A stretch of 64,000 nucleotides of DNA from Pseudomonas fildesensis (GTDB lineage Bacteria; Pseudomonadota; Gammaproteobacteria; Pseudomonadales; Pseudomonadaceae), in contig NZ_LFMW01000012.1 of the NCBI RefSeq assembly GCF_001050345.1, forward strand, positions 62,001 to 126,000. Reading direction: 5' to 3'. The translations under genes and the position numbers were made by a program. The notes under the pieces were generated by a model. That model saw only the letters and a program-made list of their open reading frames with translations, made no database searches and was not told the DNA's origin. Every line of letters begins with the position of its first letter. The stretch's first letter is position 1. Of the stretch, positions 1-8,473 are shown one piece after another.

Positions 1-569
1 ACGGTGGTGGTTTTCAGGCGCTGGTGCATCAGTTTCATTTCGGTGCGCATCTCGACGCGCAGCTTGGCGTCGAGGTTGGACAGGGGTTCGTCAAACAGGT
101 AGATCTTCGGCCTACGCGCCAGGGCACGACCCATGGCTACACGCTGTTGCTGGCCACCGGACAACTGGCCCGGCTTGCGGTTGAGCAGGTGTTCGATCTG
201 CAGCAGCTTGGCCACGCGCGCCACTTCGGCGTCGATGTCGGCCTGGGGCATCTTGCGGATCTTCAGGCCGAACTCGATGTTCTCGCGCACGCTCATGGTC
301 GGGTACAGCGCATAGGACTGGAACACCATGGCGATGTCGCGATCCTTGGGGCTCATGCCGCTGACGTCCTGGTCGCCGATCATGATCGCGCCGCCAGTGA
401 TGGTCTCAAGGCCGGCGATGCAGTTCATCAGCGTGGACTTACCGCAACCCGACGGGCCGACCAGGATCAGGAATTCACCTTCCTTGATCGACAGCTCGAT
501 GTTCTTCAAGGTGTCGGGCAGGCCGGCACCGTAGGTCTTGTTTACATTGCGAAGTTCAAGCGTAGCCAT
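1..569 (-). CDS. gtsD: Sugar ABC transporter ATP-binding subunit (partial)
   Basis: ATPase subunit of a glucose/mannose-type ABC importer; it powers uptake from the cytoplasmic face of the GtsB/GtsC channel. Only the first ~189 residues are in the window; the C-terminus runs off the left edge. Visible motifs are Walker A GPSGCGKST (residues 38-46), the Q-loop in FQSYALYP, the signature LSGGQQQRVA and Walker B YLFDEPLSNLD. These are typical of the MalK/UgpC type, which carries a regulatory C-terminal domain (not visible here). The ATG at 569 lies two bases after the gtsC stop, so translation is probably coupled. The family and the gts order are well recognised; substrate (glucose versus mannose) is inferred from the neighbours. 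Confidence 0.9.
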   Translation of the reverse strand, partial: MATLELRNVNKTYGAGLPDTLKNIELSIKEGEFLILVGPSGCGKSTLMNCIAGLETITGGAIMIGDQDVSGMSPKDRDIAMVFQSYALYPTMSVRENIEFGLKIRKMPQADIDAEVARVAKLLQIEHLLNRKPGQLSGGQQQRVAMGRALARRPKIYLFDEPLSNLDAKLRVEMRTEMKLMHQRLKTTT

Positions 570-571
570 GA

Positions 572-1417
572 TTACCCCTTGACCGCGCCGGCCGTGAGGC
601 CGCGCACGAAATACTTGCCTGCGATCACATAGACCAGCAGGGTCGGCAGCCCGGCGATCATCGCCGCCGCCATATCCACGTTATATTCCTTGGCCCCGGT
701 GCTGGTGTTGACCAGGTTGTTCAGCGCCACCGTGATGGGCTGGGAGTCGCCACTGGAGAACACCACACCGAACAGGAAGTCGTTCCAGATCTGGGTGAAC
801 TGCCAGATCAGGCAGACCATAATGATCGGGGTCGACATCGGCAGGATGATCAGACGGAAGATGGTGAAGAAACCTGCACCGTCCAGGCGTGCCGCCTTGA
901 TCAGCGCATCCGGAATGCTCACGTAGTAGTTACGGAAAAACAGCGTAGTGAACGCCAGGCCGTAGACCACATGGATAAACACAAGGCCGGTGGTGGTGCT
1001 CGCCAGGCCCATTTTGCCCAGCGTGAACGAGGCCGGCAGCAGCACGGTCTGGAACGGCAGGAAGCAGCCGAACAACAGCAAACCGAAGAACAGTTGCGAA
1101 CCACGGAAGCGCCAGAACGACAGTACATAACCGTTCAACGCGCCGATGGCGGTGGAAATCATCACGGCAGGCACGGTGATCTTGATCGAGTTCCAGAAGT
1201 AGCCATCCACAGTGGCCCAGGCCTTGACCCAGCCAATGCCGGTGACCACGGTCGGCCAGCTCAGCAGGTTGCCGGTGCTGATGTCTTCCGGGGTCTTGAA
1301 ACTGGTGAGCAACATCACCACCAGCGGCACCAGGTAAAGCAGCACCGCGAGGATCAGCACCGCGTAAATCGCGATGCGACTCAGGCTGATGGAAGGTTTG
1401 GCAGCGAGACTAGTCAT
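572..1417 (-). CDS. gtsC: Sugar ABC transporter permease GtsC
   Basis: Inner-membrane permease (281 aa) of the same sugar importer, MalG-like. It has a hydrophobic N-terminal segment around residues 13-38 and further membrane segments. The cytoplasmic EAA-type loop that docks the ATPase is visible as ALIKAARLDGAGFFTIFRLI. Its ATG (1417) overlaps the end of gtsB by 8 bases (ATGACTAG contains the gtsB stop), indicating translational coupling. Substrate assignment follows from GtsA and the adjacent aldose isomerase. Confidence 0.92.
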   Translation of the reverse strand: MTSLAAKPSISLSRIAIYAVLILAVLLYLVPLVVMLLTSFKTPEDISTGNLLSWPTVVTGIGWVKAWATVDGYFWNSIKITVPAVMISTAIGALNGYVLSFWRFRGSQLFFGLLLFGCFLPFQTVLLPASFTLGKMGLASTTTGLVFIHVVYGLAFTTLFFRNYYVSIPDALIKAARLDGAGFFTIFRLIILPMSTPIIMVCLIWQFTQIWNDFLFGVVFSSGDSQPITVALNNLVNTSTGAKEYNVDMAAAMIAGLPTLLVYVIAGKYFVRGLTAGAVKG

Positions 1418-2318
1418 TACGCTTGGTCCTCAGCTCGGAGTAGAGGTACGGCACGATGATCGCGAGGATCGCACCGAGCATCAGGATTGCACTGGCCGAG
1501 CCCATGCCCATCTGGCCACGGCTGAAGGTGAACGAGTACATGAACATCGCGGGCAGGTCGGACGAGTAGCCCGGGCCGCCAGCGGTCATCGCCGCCACCA
1601 GGTCGAAGCTCTTGATTGCAATGTGCGCAAGGATCATCACCGCACTGAAGAACACCGGGCGCAGGCTAGGCAGCACCACGCTCCAGTAGATGCGCGGCAG
1701 GCTCGCACCGTCGATCTGGGCGGCACGGATGATCGACTGATCAACGCCACGCAGGCCTGCGAGGAACATTGCCATGATAAAACCCGAGGCTTGCCAGACA
1801 GCGGCAATCACCAGGCAGTACACCACGCGGTCCGGGTCGATCAGCCAGTCCAGGCGGAAGCCTTCCCAACCCCAATCACGCAACAGTTTGTCCAGGCCCA
1901 TGCCCGGGTTGAGCAGCCATTTCCAGGCGGTACCGGTGACGATCATCGAGAGCGCCATCGGGTACAGGTAAATGGTGCGGATAAAGCCTTCGCGACGGAT
2001 TTTCTGGTCGAGGAAAATCGCCAGCGTCACGCCGATTACCAGTGTAATGCCGATAAACATCCCGCCAAACAGGGCCAGGTTCTTGCTCGCCACCCACCAG
2101 CGGTCGTTGTCGAACAGGCGCTGGTATTGCGCAAGCCCCGCCCATTTGTAGCTCGGCAGGAACGTGGACGTGGTGAACGACAGAACGAACGTCCACAGGA
2201 TGTAGCCGTAGAAGCCCACCAGAACGATGAACATGCTGGGCGCCAGCACCAGTTTGGGTAGCCAGCGCTGCAGTGCATCGAACGGCGAGGCCTTGCTGAA
2301 CACAGCAACAGAACTCAT
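1410..2318 (-). CDS. gtsB: Sugar ABC transporter permease GtsB
   Basis: MalF-like permease, 302 aa from the chosen ATG at 2318 (MSSVAVFSKASPFDAL). An in-frame ATG at 2351 would add 11 residues, but AGG abuts it with no spacing; neither start has a strong ribosome site. Several membrane segments are visible, plus the coupling loop SIIRAAQIDGASLPRIYWSV near the C-terminal third. It pairs with GtsC to form the membrane channel. A REP-type inverted repeat separates it from gtsA upstream, which could lower the expression of the permeases relative to the abundant binding protein. Confidence 0.9.
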   Translation of the reverse strand: MSSVAVFSKASPFDALQRWLPKLVLAPSMFIVLVGFYGYILWTFVLSFTTSTFLPSYKWAGLAQYQRLFDNDRWWVASKNLALFGGMFIGITLVIGVTLAIFLDQKIRREGFIRTIYLYPMALSMIVTGTAWKWLLNPGMGLDKLLRDWGWEGFRLDWLIDPDRVVYCLVIAAVWQASGFIMAMFLAGLRGVDQSIIRAAQIDGASLPRIYWSVVLPSLRPVFFSAVMILAHIAIKSFDLVAAMTAGGPGYSSDLPAMFMYSFTFSRGQMGMGSASAILMLGAILAIIVPYLYSELRTKRND

Positions 2319-2351
2319 GGGGAAATCCAATACAGGGGAAAAGGACCGCAT

Positions 2352-2444
2352 CCTGTAGGAGCCTGCTTGCCGGCGATTGCATCACCTCGGTTCAACTGGC
2401 AAACCGAGTAGCCCGCATCGCCGGCAAGCCGGCTCCTACACAGG
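2352..2444. repeat. REP-type inverted pair between gtsA and gtsB
   Basis: Two inverted copies of a REP-like unit (TGTAGGAGCCTGCTTGCC and its near complement ending GGCTCCTACA) flank a short loop. The arms contain the GCTTGCCGGCGAT core. It can form a long hairpin in the gts mRNA right after the gtsA stop. Confidence 0.85.
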
Positions 2445-2447
2445 GTT

Positions 2448-3734
2448 TTACTTGGCAGACTTGATCGCTGCGCCAAGTTTCTTGGCGGTGTCGGCCGGGT
2501 CTGCTTTCGGGTCGTTGATGAAGTTGGTCACGACATCAAAGAACGCACCCTGTACAGCAAGCGTGGTGGCCATGTTGTGGGCCATGCTTGGTTGCAGGCC
2601 GCCGGACTTGGCGTCAGCCAAAAAGTCTTTCGCAGCAGTCTGGGCGCAGGAGTCGAAGCCGAGCTTGTCCATTTCATTGAGCATGTCGGTACGAACCGGG
2701 ATCGAACCCTTGTTGATGCTGAAGACTTTCTGGAAGTTCTCACCCAGCACGACTTTGGCGATGTCCTGCTGACCGGCAGCAGTGCCTTTGTCTTTCTGCT
2801 TGAACACCGCCAGGGAGTCGATGTTGTAGGTGAAGGCTTTGTCGGTGCCCGGGAAGGCTACGCACTCGTAATCCTTGCCGGCGACTTTCTTGGCGGCGGT
2901 CCACTCGGACTTGGCCCAGTCACCCATGATCTGCATGCCTGCCTTGCCGTTGATGACCTTGCCTGCTTCGAGGTTCCAGTCCTGGCCTTTGCCGTCGACG
3001 TCCATGTAGGTCGCGACTTTCTTCAGCTCGGTGAGCGACTTGACCATTTCCGGGCCAGTCAGCGCAGCGTTGTCCAGGTCAACCAGGGCTTTCTTGTAAC
3101 CATCGGCACCCATCACCGACAGAACGACGGCTTCGAAAACGGTGCTGTCCTGCCAAGGCTGGCCACCGTGGGCGAGCGCAATGAAGCCCGCTTTCTTCAG
3201 CTTGTCGCCGGCTGCGTAGAATTCTTCGAGGGTGGTTGGATTCTTGGTGATAACGGCTTTCTTGAAGACTTCCGGGTTGATCCACAGCCAGTTCACGCGG
3301 TGGATGTTGACCGGTACGGCGACGTAGTCACCGTCGTACTTCACGGTGTCGGAGACTTTCTTGTCGAGCAGGGAGTCCCACTTCTCAGCCTTGGCCACGT
3401 CTTTCAGGACGTCGGTGTCGAGCAAGCCGGTGGACGCCCATTCCTGGATGTCCGGGCCTTTGATCTGGGCAACGCCAGGCGGGTTGCCGGCGACCGCACG
3501 GCTTTTCAGCACGGTCATGGCAGTGGCGCCACCGCCACCTGCGACGGCACCGTCTTTCCAGGTGAAACCGTCTTTCTCAACTTGGGCCTTCAGGACATCC
3601 ACAGCCGCTTTCTCACCGCCTGAGGTCCACCAATGCACAACTTCAACCGTCCCTTTCGAGTCGGCGGCAAATGCACTGAGGGGAAACAACGAGGCAATGG
3701 AAATAGCGACGGCGAGGCGATTAATCGCGTTCAT
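2448..3734 (-). CDS. gtsA: Sugar ABC transporter periplasmic substrate-binding protein
   Basis: Periplasmic solute-binding protein (428 aa) of the family 1 sugar binders; it delivers sugar to GtsBC. A signal peptide is clear: MNAINRLAV, a hydrophobic core, then SAFAAD, with cleavage expected near residues 23-24. The mature start reads KGTVEVVHWWTSGGEKAAVD, which is characteristic of the Pseudomonas glucose/mannose binding protein. The first gene of gtsABCD, it has its own promoter at 3789-3817. The outer-membrane porin OprB usually found with this system is not in the window and may lie beyond the left edge. Confidence 0.93.
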   Translation of the reverse strand: MNAINRLAVAISIASLFPLSAFAADSKGTVEVVHWWTSGGEKAAVDVLKAQVEKDGFTWKDGAVAGGGGATAMTVLKSRAVAGNPPGVAQIKGPDIQEWASTGLLDTDVLKDVAKAEKWDSLLDKKVSDTVKYDGDYVAVPVNIHRVNWLWINPEVFKKAVITKNPTTLEEFYAAGDKLKKAGFIALAHGGQPWQDSTVFEAVVLSVMGADGYKKALVDLDNAALTGPEMVKSLTELKKVATYMDVDGKGQDWNLEAGKVINGKAGMQIMGDWAKSEWTAAKKVAGKDYECVAFPGTDKAFTYNIDSLAVFKQKDKGTAAGQQDIAKVVLGENFQKVFSINKGSIPVRTDMLNEMDKLGFDSCAQTAAKDFLADAKSGGLQPSMAHNMATTLAVQGAFFDVVTNFINDPKADPADTAKKLGAAIKSAK

Positions 3735-3788
3735 CTGAGTACCTTTTCTTGTTGTTATGCATGCAAGTCTAGAGCTTGCGCTGCACGG

Positions 3789-3854
3789 AGTTTAAACAGG
3801 GTTTTTTCAAGCGCAGGTAACAAAGGGATGCTCAAATGTCACCACTTGGTGACA
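3789..3854 (-). promoter_or_regulatory. gtsA promoter with 18-bp palindromic operator
   Basis: Read on the minus strand: palindrome TGTCACCAAGTGGTGACA (3854-3837; 8-bp arms around a 2-base centre), 19 bases, a -35-like CCTGCG (3817-3812), exactly 17 bases, then a -10-like TAAACT (3794-3789). The same layout with identical spacings occurs upstream of the isomerase gene at 5133-5198. The palindrome would sit near -64, a position typical of an activator. It overlaps the stop codon of the isomerase gene. The regulator is not identified. Confidence 0.7.
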
Positions 3855-5098
3855 TAACAGCCTGTCCCCAATGCGCTGGCCATGCTGGGTGACAAGGGTA
3901 ACGCAGGCAGTACGACCGCTTGCCACGCGTGATACAGGTCGGGTTTGCCGCCCCAAATCTTGCTGCTGGGCAGGTTGTGCGGGCTGAGTTCGTGGTGCCA
4001 GCTGCCGTGGATACGGTCGATAAAGTGAGTTTCACAAAACTCCCAGAAGCGCCGGTACCAGGTTTCGTAATGCAGCTCACCCGTGCGTTTGAGCAACGCC
4101 TGGGCGGCGGCGCTGGCTTCGGCGTGGGTCCAATGCAGGCGCTCGCGCACCACCGGCCGCTTGTTCCAGTCCAGGGTGTAGACGATGCCGGGGGCGCCAT
4201 CCACCGCCCAGGAATACTCGCAGGCACTGGCGAACAGGCCTTTGGCGTCGTTCACCAGCCAGTCCGGCGTGGTTAGCCCGGCACTCAGGCGCGCGGCTTC
4301 CAGGTGCAGCACCAGCCGCGCCCACTCAAAACCGTGACCGGGGGTTATGCCATAGGGACGGAAGCCGTCGGCGGGGTTGTCTTCGTTGTAACCGAGGAGG
4401 GGTTTCCACTGGGCGTCGAAATGCTCGATCACCATGAACTGGTTGCCAGCAGCGTGGGTGTGGATCACGCGTTCGACGATGCGCAACGCGCGGTCGAGCC
4501 AGCGGGTGTCACCCGTGACATCGGCCAGGGCGAGGAAGGCTTCGGTGGCGTGCATGTTGCTGTTGGCGCCGCGATAGGCTTCGACGCCGCTCCAGTCCTG
4601 GGCAAAGGACTCGAGCATCACGCCCTCCTCCTCGCTCCAGAAGAACTGATCGATGATATGGATTGCATCGTTCAACAGCGTTTGCGCACCCGGCGCGCCA
4701 GCCACCACGGCAGAGCTTGCGGCCAGGGCAACAAAGGCGTGCAGGTAGGCGGCCTTGCCGGTATTGCCATCCAACGCGTGAGGCGCGGCGAACCAGCCAC
4801 CGTGCTCGCTATCACGCAGGGGGCCACTCAGGGCGGCAACACCGTGCCCGACCAGCTCGGCGTAACCCGGCAAACCCATGGCATGGGCCATGGCGAAGCT
4901 GTGGGTCATGCGGGCGGTGTTCATGGTTTCGGGGTGGGCATCGACTGGCAGTTGGCCGTGGTCGTCCAGGTTGCCAAAACCGTCGGGCAGTCGAGAGGCC
5001 TTGGCGAAAGACAAAAGGCGCTGGCCTTCGTTGGCGAGCCAGGCGTGATGGGCAGGTGCGTTCAGCCAACTGCTGGCAGGCAGTGGTTGTGTGGTCAT
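3839..5098 (-). CDS. AGE-family aldose isomerase (mannose isomerase-like)
   Basis: Cytoplasmic isomerase (419 aa) of the N-acylglucosamine 2-epimerase superfamily, closest in length and motifs to D-mannose isomerase/YihS, which interconverts mannose and fructose. The (alpha/alpha)6-barrel signature elements are visible: NSNMHATEAFLAL, the catalytic-His segment TPGHGFEWARL, and GGKPDLYHAWQA near the C-terminus. It lies directly upstream of gtsA and shares its promoter architecture, so it probably feeds imported mannose into fructose metabolism. Mannose as the substrate is inferred; glucose or another aldose is possible. Confidence 0.85.
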   Translation of the reverse strand: MTTQPLPASSWLNAPAHHAWLANEGQRLLSFAKASRLPDGFGNLDDHGQLPVDAHPETMNTARMTHSFAMAHAMGLPGYAELVGHGVAALSGPLRDSEHGGWFAAPHALDGNTGKAAYLHAFVALAASSAVVAGAPGAQTLLNDAIHIIDQFFWSEEEGVMLESFAQDWSGVEAYRGANSNMHATEAFLALADVTGDTRWLDRALRIVERVIHTHAAGNQFMVIEHFDAQWKPLLGYNEDNPADGFRPYGITPGHGFEWARLVLHLEAARLSAGLTTPDWLVNDAKGLFASACEYSWAVDGAPGIVYTLDWNKRPVVRERLHWTHAEASAAAQALLKRTGELHYETWYRRFWEFCETHFIDRIHGSWHHELSPHNLPSSKIWGGKPDLYHAWQAVVLPALPLSPSMASALGTGCYVTKW

Positions 5099-5132
5099 GG
5101 GTGGCCCTTATTATTTTTTGTGGGATGACCGG

Positions 5133-5198
5133 AGTCTAAACAAGGGCACGGCGGGGGCAAGTAACGAAGGGGATGGGAAATGTCACCATATAGTGACA
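5133..5198 (-). promoter_or_regulatory. Isomerase-gene promoter with matching palindrome
   Basis: Minus-strand reading: palindrome TGTCACTATATGGTGACA (5198-5181), 19 bases, -35-like CTTGCC (5161-5156), 17 bases, -10-like TAGACT (5138-5133). The predicted transcript start is about 30 bases before the ATG at 5098. Besides the palindrome, the CGTTAC element just before the -35 and the CATCCC block are shared with the gtsA promoter. Confidence 0.7.
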
Positions 5199-5247
5199 AT
5201 CTCCGATCGCTCCCACGCATTCGCCCGATTGCTCCCACGCACACCCC

Positions 5248-5383
5248 GATCGTTCCCACGCTCTGCGTGGGAATGCCGCCCTGGACGCTCCGCGTCCCGC
5301 GTCTGTGCATGGCTCAAACCCTACACATGGGTGGCGCAGAGCGCCACGGAATGTATTCCCACGCAGAGCGTGGGAACGATCAT
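5248..5383. repeat. CGTTCCCACGC-type palindromic intergenic repeat, copy 1
   Basis: Begins GATCGTTCCCACGCTCTGCG and ends with the complement CGCAGAGCGTGGGAACGATC, with internal stems (GACGCTCCGCGTC; GGCGCAGAGCGCC). Related copies are at 25209-25315 and 42501-42640. Extra CTCCCACGC fragments lie just before it (5208-5240). The 309-base gap between the isomerase gene and the next gene otherwise holds only the promoter at 5133-5198. Confidence 0.85.
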
Positions 5384-5407
5384 CGTGCGTCGGAACGATC
5401 GTTAGCC

Positions 5408-6253
5408 TTATTGACCGAGCGGCGTGATCTTCGCCGGTGCGTTGAGCTGCTGTTGCAGGTTCTGCACCTGGCTCTGCAAGGTGGTGATGTTGCGGGTGGT
5501 CTGGATGCGGAACACGTCGAACTCTTTGTTGGTCGGCGCATTGGCGTTGGCAGGCTGGTTATCCTGGGCGCTTTTGAGCACCACCAGGTCCTGTTCGAAG
5601 CGAGCGATGTCGGCGCTCGGGTTTCCCTGTTTTTTCAACGTGGCAACGTCGGCGACCAGTTCCTTGATCTCGGTATCGCGCTTGCCGGCATCGCCTTGCG
5701 CCGACTTGAGAGCGGCCACGGCGTCTGTCAGCGCTTGCACCTGCCCTTGCAGCTTGGCGTTGGCGCTCGACAGGTCGGTGGTACTGGCCGTCATTTGCGC
5801 CAGGCGCTTGTCCAGCTCGGTGGCCTGGCCGGCCACGCCGACTTGCTGCTTGCCCTGCTCCAGCAATTGGGTTTCCAACTGTTTGATCTGCAACTTCAGC
5901 GCCTCGCTGCCGTTGCTCACACTGGCTTCACTGGCCACGACCTTGCCGGAAATATCCTGCAGGCGCCCTGCCGCTTCTTCGCTGATGCGCGCAAAGCTTT
6001 CCTGGGTGGCGACCAATTGCTGGCCCATCAGGGAAATCTGCTGGAAGCTCCACCAGGCGAGGCCGGCAAAAGCGATCAGCAGCGCGCCGACCAAGGCCCA
6101 AAGTGGGCCAGTGCTGGCGCTTTTAACCTTGACCACCGGCGTGCTGCGCGAGCGTACGGACGTGGCGGGAGTCGGTACGAAGTCATCGTCATCCCCATTA
6201 TCGGCCCGCAGGCTGGGAACATTGTCGAAGTCGTCGTTAGCATCGTTACGCAT
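5408..6253 (-). CDS. Hypothetical single-pass membrane protein with long coiled coil
   Basis: Not assigned a function (281 aa). The N-terminal ~35 residues are acidic (DDDD at 21-24), followed by a basic stretch, one membrane helix at about residues 50-70 (GPLWALVGALLIAFAGLAWW) and a long Gln/Leu/Ala-rich coiled coil to the C-terminus. The topology suggests a short cytoplasmic head with a periplasmic coiled coil. Start ATG at 6253 has an AGGG 7 bases upstream. It sits next to the epimerase/ArgP genes as in other pseudomonads; some databases label homologues ATPase, but I see no Walker motif. Confidence 0.75.
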   Translation of the reverse strand: MRNDANDDFDNVPSLRADNGDDDDFVPTPATSVRSRSTPVVKVKSASTGPLWALVGALLIAFAGLAWWSFQQISLMGQQLVATQESFARISEEAAGRLQDISGKVVASEASVSNGSEALKLQIKQLETQLLEQGKQQVGVAGQATELDKRLAQMTASTTDLSSANAKLQGQVQALTDAVAALKSAQGDAGKRDTEIKELVADVATLKKQGNPSADIARFEQDLVVLKSAQDNQPANANAPTNKEFDVFRIQTTRNITTLQSQVQNLQQQLNAPAKITPLGQ

Positions 6254-6380
6254 GAATCAACCCTGAATCGGTGAGATGGCTAGCTGGAAAGCCGAGCGAC
6301 GCGAGTATAAACCGCAGTGACGTCGCACTGATCGACCCGGAAGCCTGAATTCGGTTCCCGATATGTTGCTGCTTGTGAGC

Positions 6381-7379
6381 TTACTTGAGCTGCGGATTCT
6401 GAGCTTTCCACCAACTGCAAAACTCGTCGAGGGCGGTCCACAGGCTGACCTTGGGCTCGTAATCCAGATAATGCCTCGCCCGGCTGATGTCGAGGGTGAA
6501 ATCTTTGTTCATCACCTGCATGCCCAAGCGCGACAACGCCGGCTCCGGCCGCCCTGGCCACATCGCACAGAATGCCTCGTTGATGGCTGCCACGCTGTAG
6601 GACAAGCCGTAGGACCGATAACGGGTGACCTGAGGCATTTCCATTTGGCGCATCACGTAGTTCACCACATCCCACACGGGCACCGGCGCGCCGTTGCTGA
6701 TGTTGTAGGCCTTGCCCAGCGCCGAACCGGTGGCGAGCAAACTGCTGAGCAGCGCTTCGTTGAGGTTGTGCACACTGGTGAAGTCGACCTTGTTCAGGCC
6801 GTCGCCGACGATGGCCAGGCGGTTCTTGCGCTGCATTTTCAGCAGGCGCGGGAAGATGCTCATGTCGCCGGCGCCGGTGACAAAACGCGGGCGCAGGGCC
6901 AGCACTTCGAGGCCGAACTCCTGGGCGCCGAAGACCTTTTGCTCTGCCAGGTATTTAGTAGCAGCGTAGGGATGTTTGAAGCGTTTGGGCACTTGCTCTT
7001 CGGTCAGCCCGAGGTGATCGCGCCCGTCAAAGTAGATCGACGGCGACGACAGGTGCACCAGGCGTCCGACACGCTGTTTGAGGCAGGCTTCGACGACGTT
7101 TTCGGTCACCAGCACATTGCCCTGGTGGAAGTCCTGATAACGCCCCCACAACCCGACAGCGCCGGCGCAATGCACCACGGCTTCAACATCGCGGCACAAG
7201 GTGCGCACCAGGTCGGCGTCGTTCAAATCCCCCTGGATAAACTCGGCGCCGCGCCTTACCAGGTGTTCCACACCTTCGGCGCGCCGCCCGTTGACCCGCA
7301 CGTCCAGGCCCTGCTCCAGGGCGAAACGCGCAAAGCGCCCGCCGATGAAGCCGCTTGCGCCTGTGACCAGAATTTTCAT
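6381..7379 (-). CDS. NAD-dependent epimerase/dehydratase (extended SDR)
   Basis: 332-aa extended short-chain dehydrogenase/reductase related to the 3-beta-hydroxysteroid dehydrogenase/NAD-epimerase group. It shows the Rossmann motif TGASGFIGGRF at residues 6-16, the D-containing GDLND loop, LSSPSIYFDG and the catalytic Tyr-x3-Lys as YAATK. The start ATG at 7379 is preceded by GGAGG at good spacing. The substrate cannot be told from the sequence; a nucleotide sugar or sterol-like lipid is typical of the family. A short AAGCTGCAAG-type repeat lies upstream. Confidence 0.85.
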   Translation of the reverse strand: MKILVTGASGFIGGRFARFALEQGLDVRVNGRRAEGVEHLVRRGAEFIQGDLNDADLVRTLCRDVEAVVHCAGAVGLWGRYQDFHQGNVLVTENVVEACLKQRVGRLVHLSSPSIYFDGRDHLGLTEEQVPKRFKHPYAATKYLAEQKVFGAQEFGLEVLALRPRFVTGAGDMSIFPRLLKMQRKNRLAIVGDGLNKVDFTSVHNLNEALLSSLLATGSALGKAYNISNGAPVPVWDVVNYVMRQMEMPQVTRYRSYGLSYSVAAINEAFCAMWPGRPEPALSRLGMQVMNKDFTLDISRARHYLDYEPKVSLWTALDEFCSWWKAQNPQLK

Positions 7380-7398
7380 GGAGCCTCCTACGGATGCA

Positions 7399-7477
7399 GT
7401 TGAAAGCCTCAAGCTAATAAGCTGCAAGTTAAATACGGTCTGCAAGCTCTTCTCTTGCAGCTTGCAGCTTGACGCTC
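7399..7477. repeat. AGCTGCAAG-type inverted repeat, copy 1
   Basis: Imperfect inverted repeat built from AAGCTGCAAG / CTTGCAGCTT units between the epimerase gene and argP. A longer, more symmetrical copy occurs at 30795-30872. Could act as a terminator-like hairpin for argP. Confidence 0.7.
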
Positions 7478-7478
7478 G

Positions 7479-8375
7479 TCACTGTTCATACGACACCAAC
7501 CATTGGCCACACGCCTTGGCCAGATGGTCGGTCAAGAGGCCCAACAGTTGCCCGCCACTGCGCCAATGATGCCAGTACAACGGCACGTCGATGGGCTTAT
7601 CTGGCAATAACTCGACCAATACGCCCTTTTCCAGCTGGTCGCGCACCTGCAATTCCGGCACCAGGCCCCAACCCAGCCCGGCTTCCGTCAGGCGGATGAA
7701 GCCTTCGGACGACGGGCATAAATGGTGCTCGAATCCGCCGTCCACGCCGAGGGATGCGAGGTAGCGGTGTTGCAGGAAATCGTCCGGTCCAAACACCAGT
7801 GCCGGCGTTCTCGCGAGTTGATCGGCGCGCACGCCCTCGGGGAAGTGCCGCGCAATAAACGCCGGACTGGCCAGCGCCCGATAGCGCATGGCCCCCAGCA
7901 ACAGGCTGCGTGCACCAGCCACCGGGCGTTCACTGGCGCAGATACAGGCCGCGACTTCACCAGCGCGCATGCGCTTGAGGCTGACGGTCTGGTCTTCCAC
8001 CACCAGGTCCAGCAGCAGATGTTGCTCGGCGCAAAAACCGCTGACGGCCTCGGCCCACCAGGTGGCCAGGCTGTCGGCATTCAACGCAATGCGCAGGCGT
8101 TCGGGCATGCCCTCTTCGTCCAGTGCCGGCACCTGGCTTTGCAGGTCGCGTTCCAACAAGCGAACCTGTTGCACATGGTTGAGCAGGCGGCGACCGATAT
8201 CGGTAGGCGTTGGCGGCGTGGAGCGCACCAGCACCGGCTGGCCGATGCGCGCTTCGAGCAATTTGATGCGCTGAGAGATCGCCGATTGCGACAGCCCCAG
8301 CACCTGTGCGCCGCGTTCGAAGCCGGCTTGTTCCACCACCGCCGCCAGGGCAGAGAGCAATTTATAGTCGAACAT
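7479..8375 (-). CDS. argP: LysR-family regulator, ArgP/IciA-like
   Basis: LysR-type transcription factor (298 aa). The N-terminal winged helix-turn-helix includes GAQVLGLSQSAISQRIKLLEARIG (about residues 22-45, given here as positions), followed by a substrate-binding-type effector domain. ArgP senses lysine/arginine and controls amino acid export; here it is divergent from an ACT-domain gene and a LysE/ArgO exporter gene, the expected target. Start ATG at 8375 with an AGAG upstream. Assignment rests on the N-terminus MFDYKLLSALAAVVEQAGFE and on context. Confidence 0.85.
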   Translation of the reverse strand: MFDYKLLSALAAVVEQAGFERGAQVLGLSQSAISQRIKLLEARIGQPVLVRSTPPTPTDIGRRLLNHVQQVRLLERDLQSQVPALDEEGMPERLRIALNADSLATWWAEAVSGFCAEQHLLLDLVVEDQTVSLKRMRAGEVAACICASERPVAGARSLLLGAMRYRALASPAFIARHFPEGVRADQLARTPALVFGPDDFLQHRYLASLGVDGGFEHHLCPSSEGFIRLTEAGLGWGLVPELQVRDQLEKGVLVELLPDKPIDVPLYWHHWRSGGQLLGLLTDHLAKACGQWLVSYEQ

Positions 8376-8473
8376 CAGTTTCTCTAATGAGCGATCAGCA
8401 ATATTGGTTTTTCTTATACAGCCTGCCCCATGAGAATAGCCAGCATTGCGTCTCTCTTTATAAGGAACCTCAC

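Noticed and set aside
5091..5405. 104-codon plus-strand ORF over the isomerase promoter
   Set aside because: It is read through the palindromic repeat and the promoter; such repeats often leave spurious open frames.
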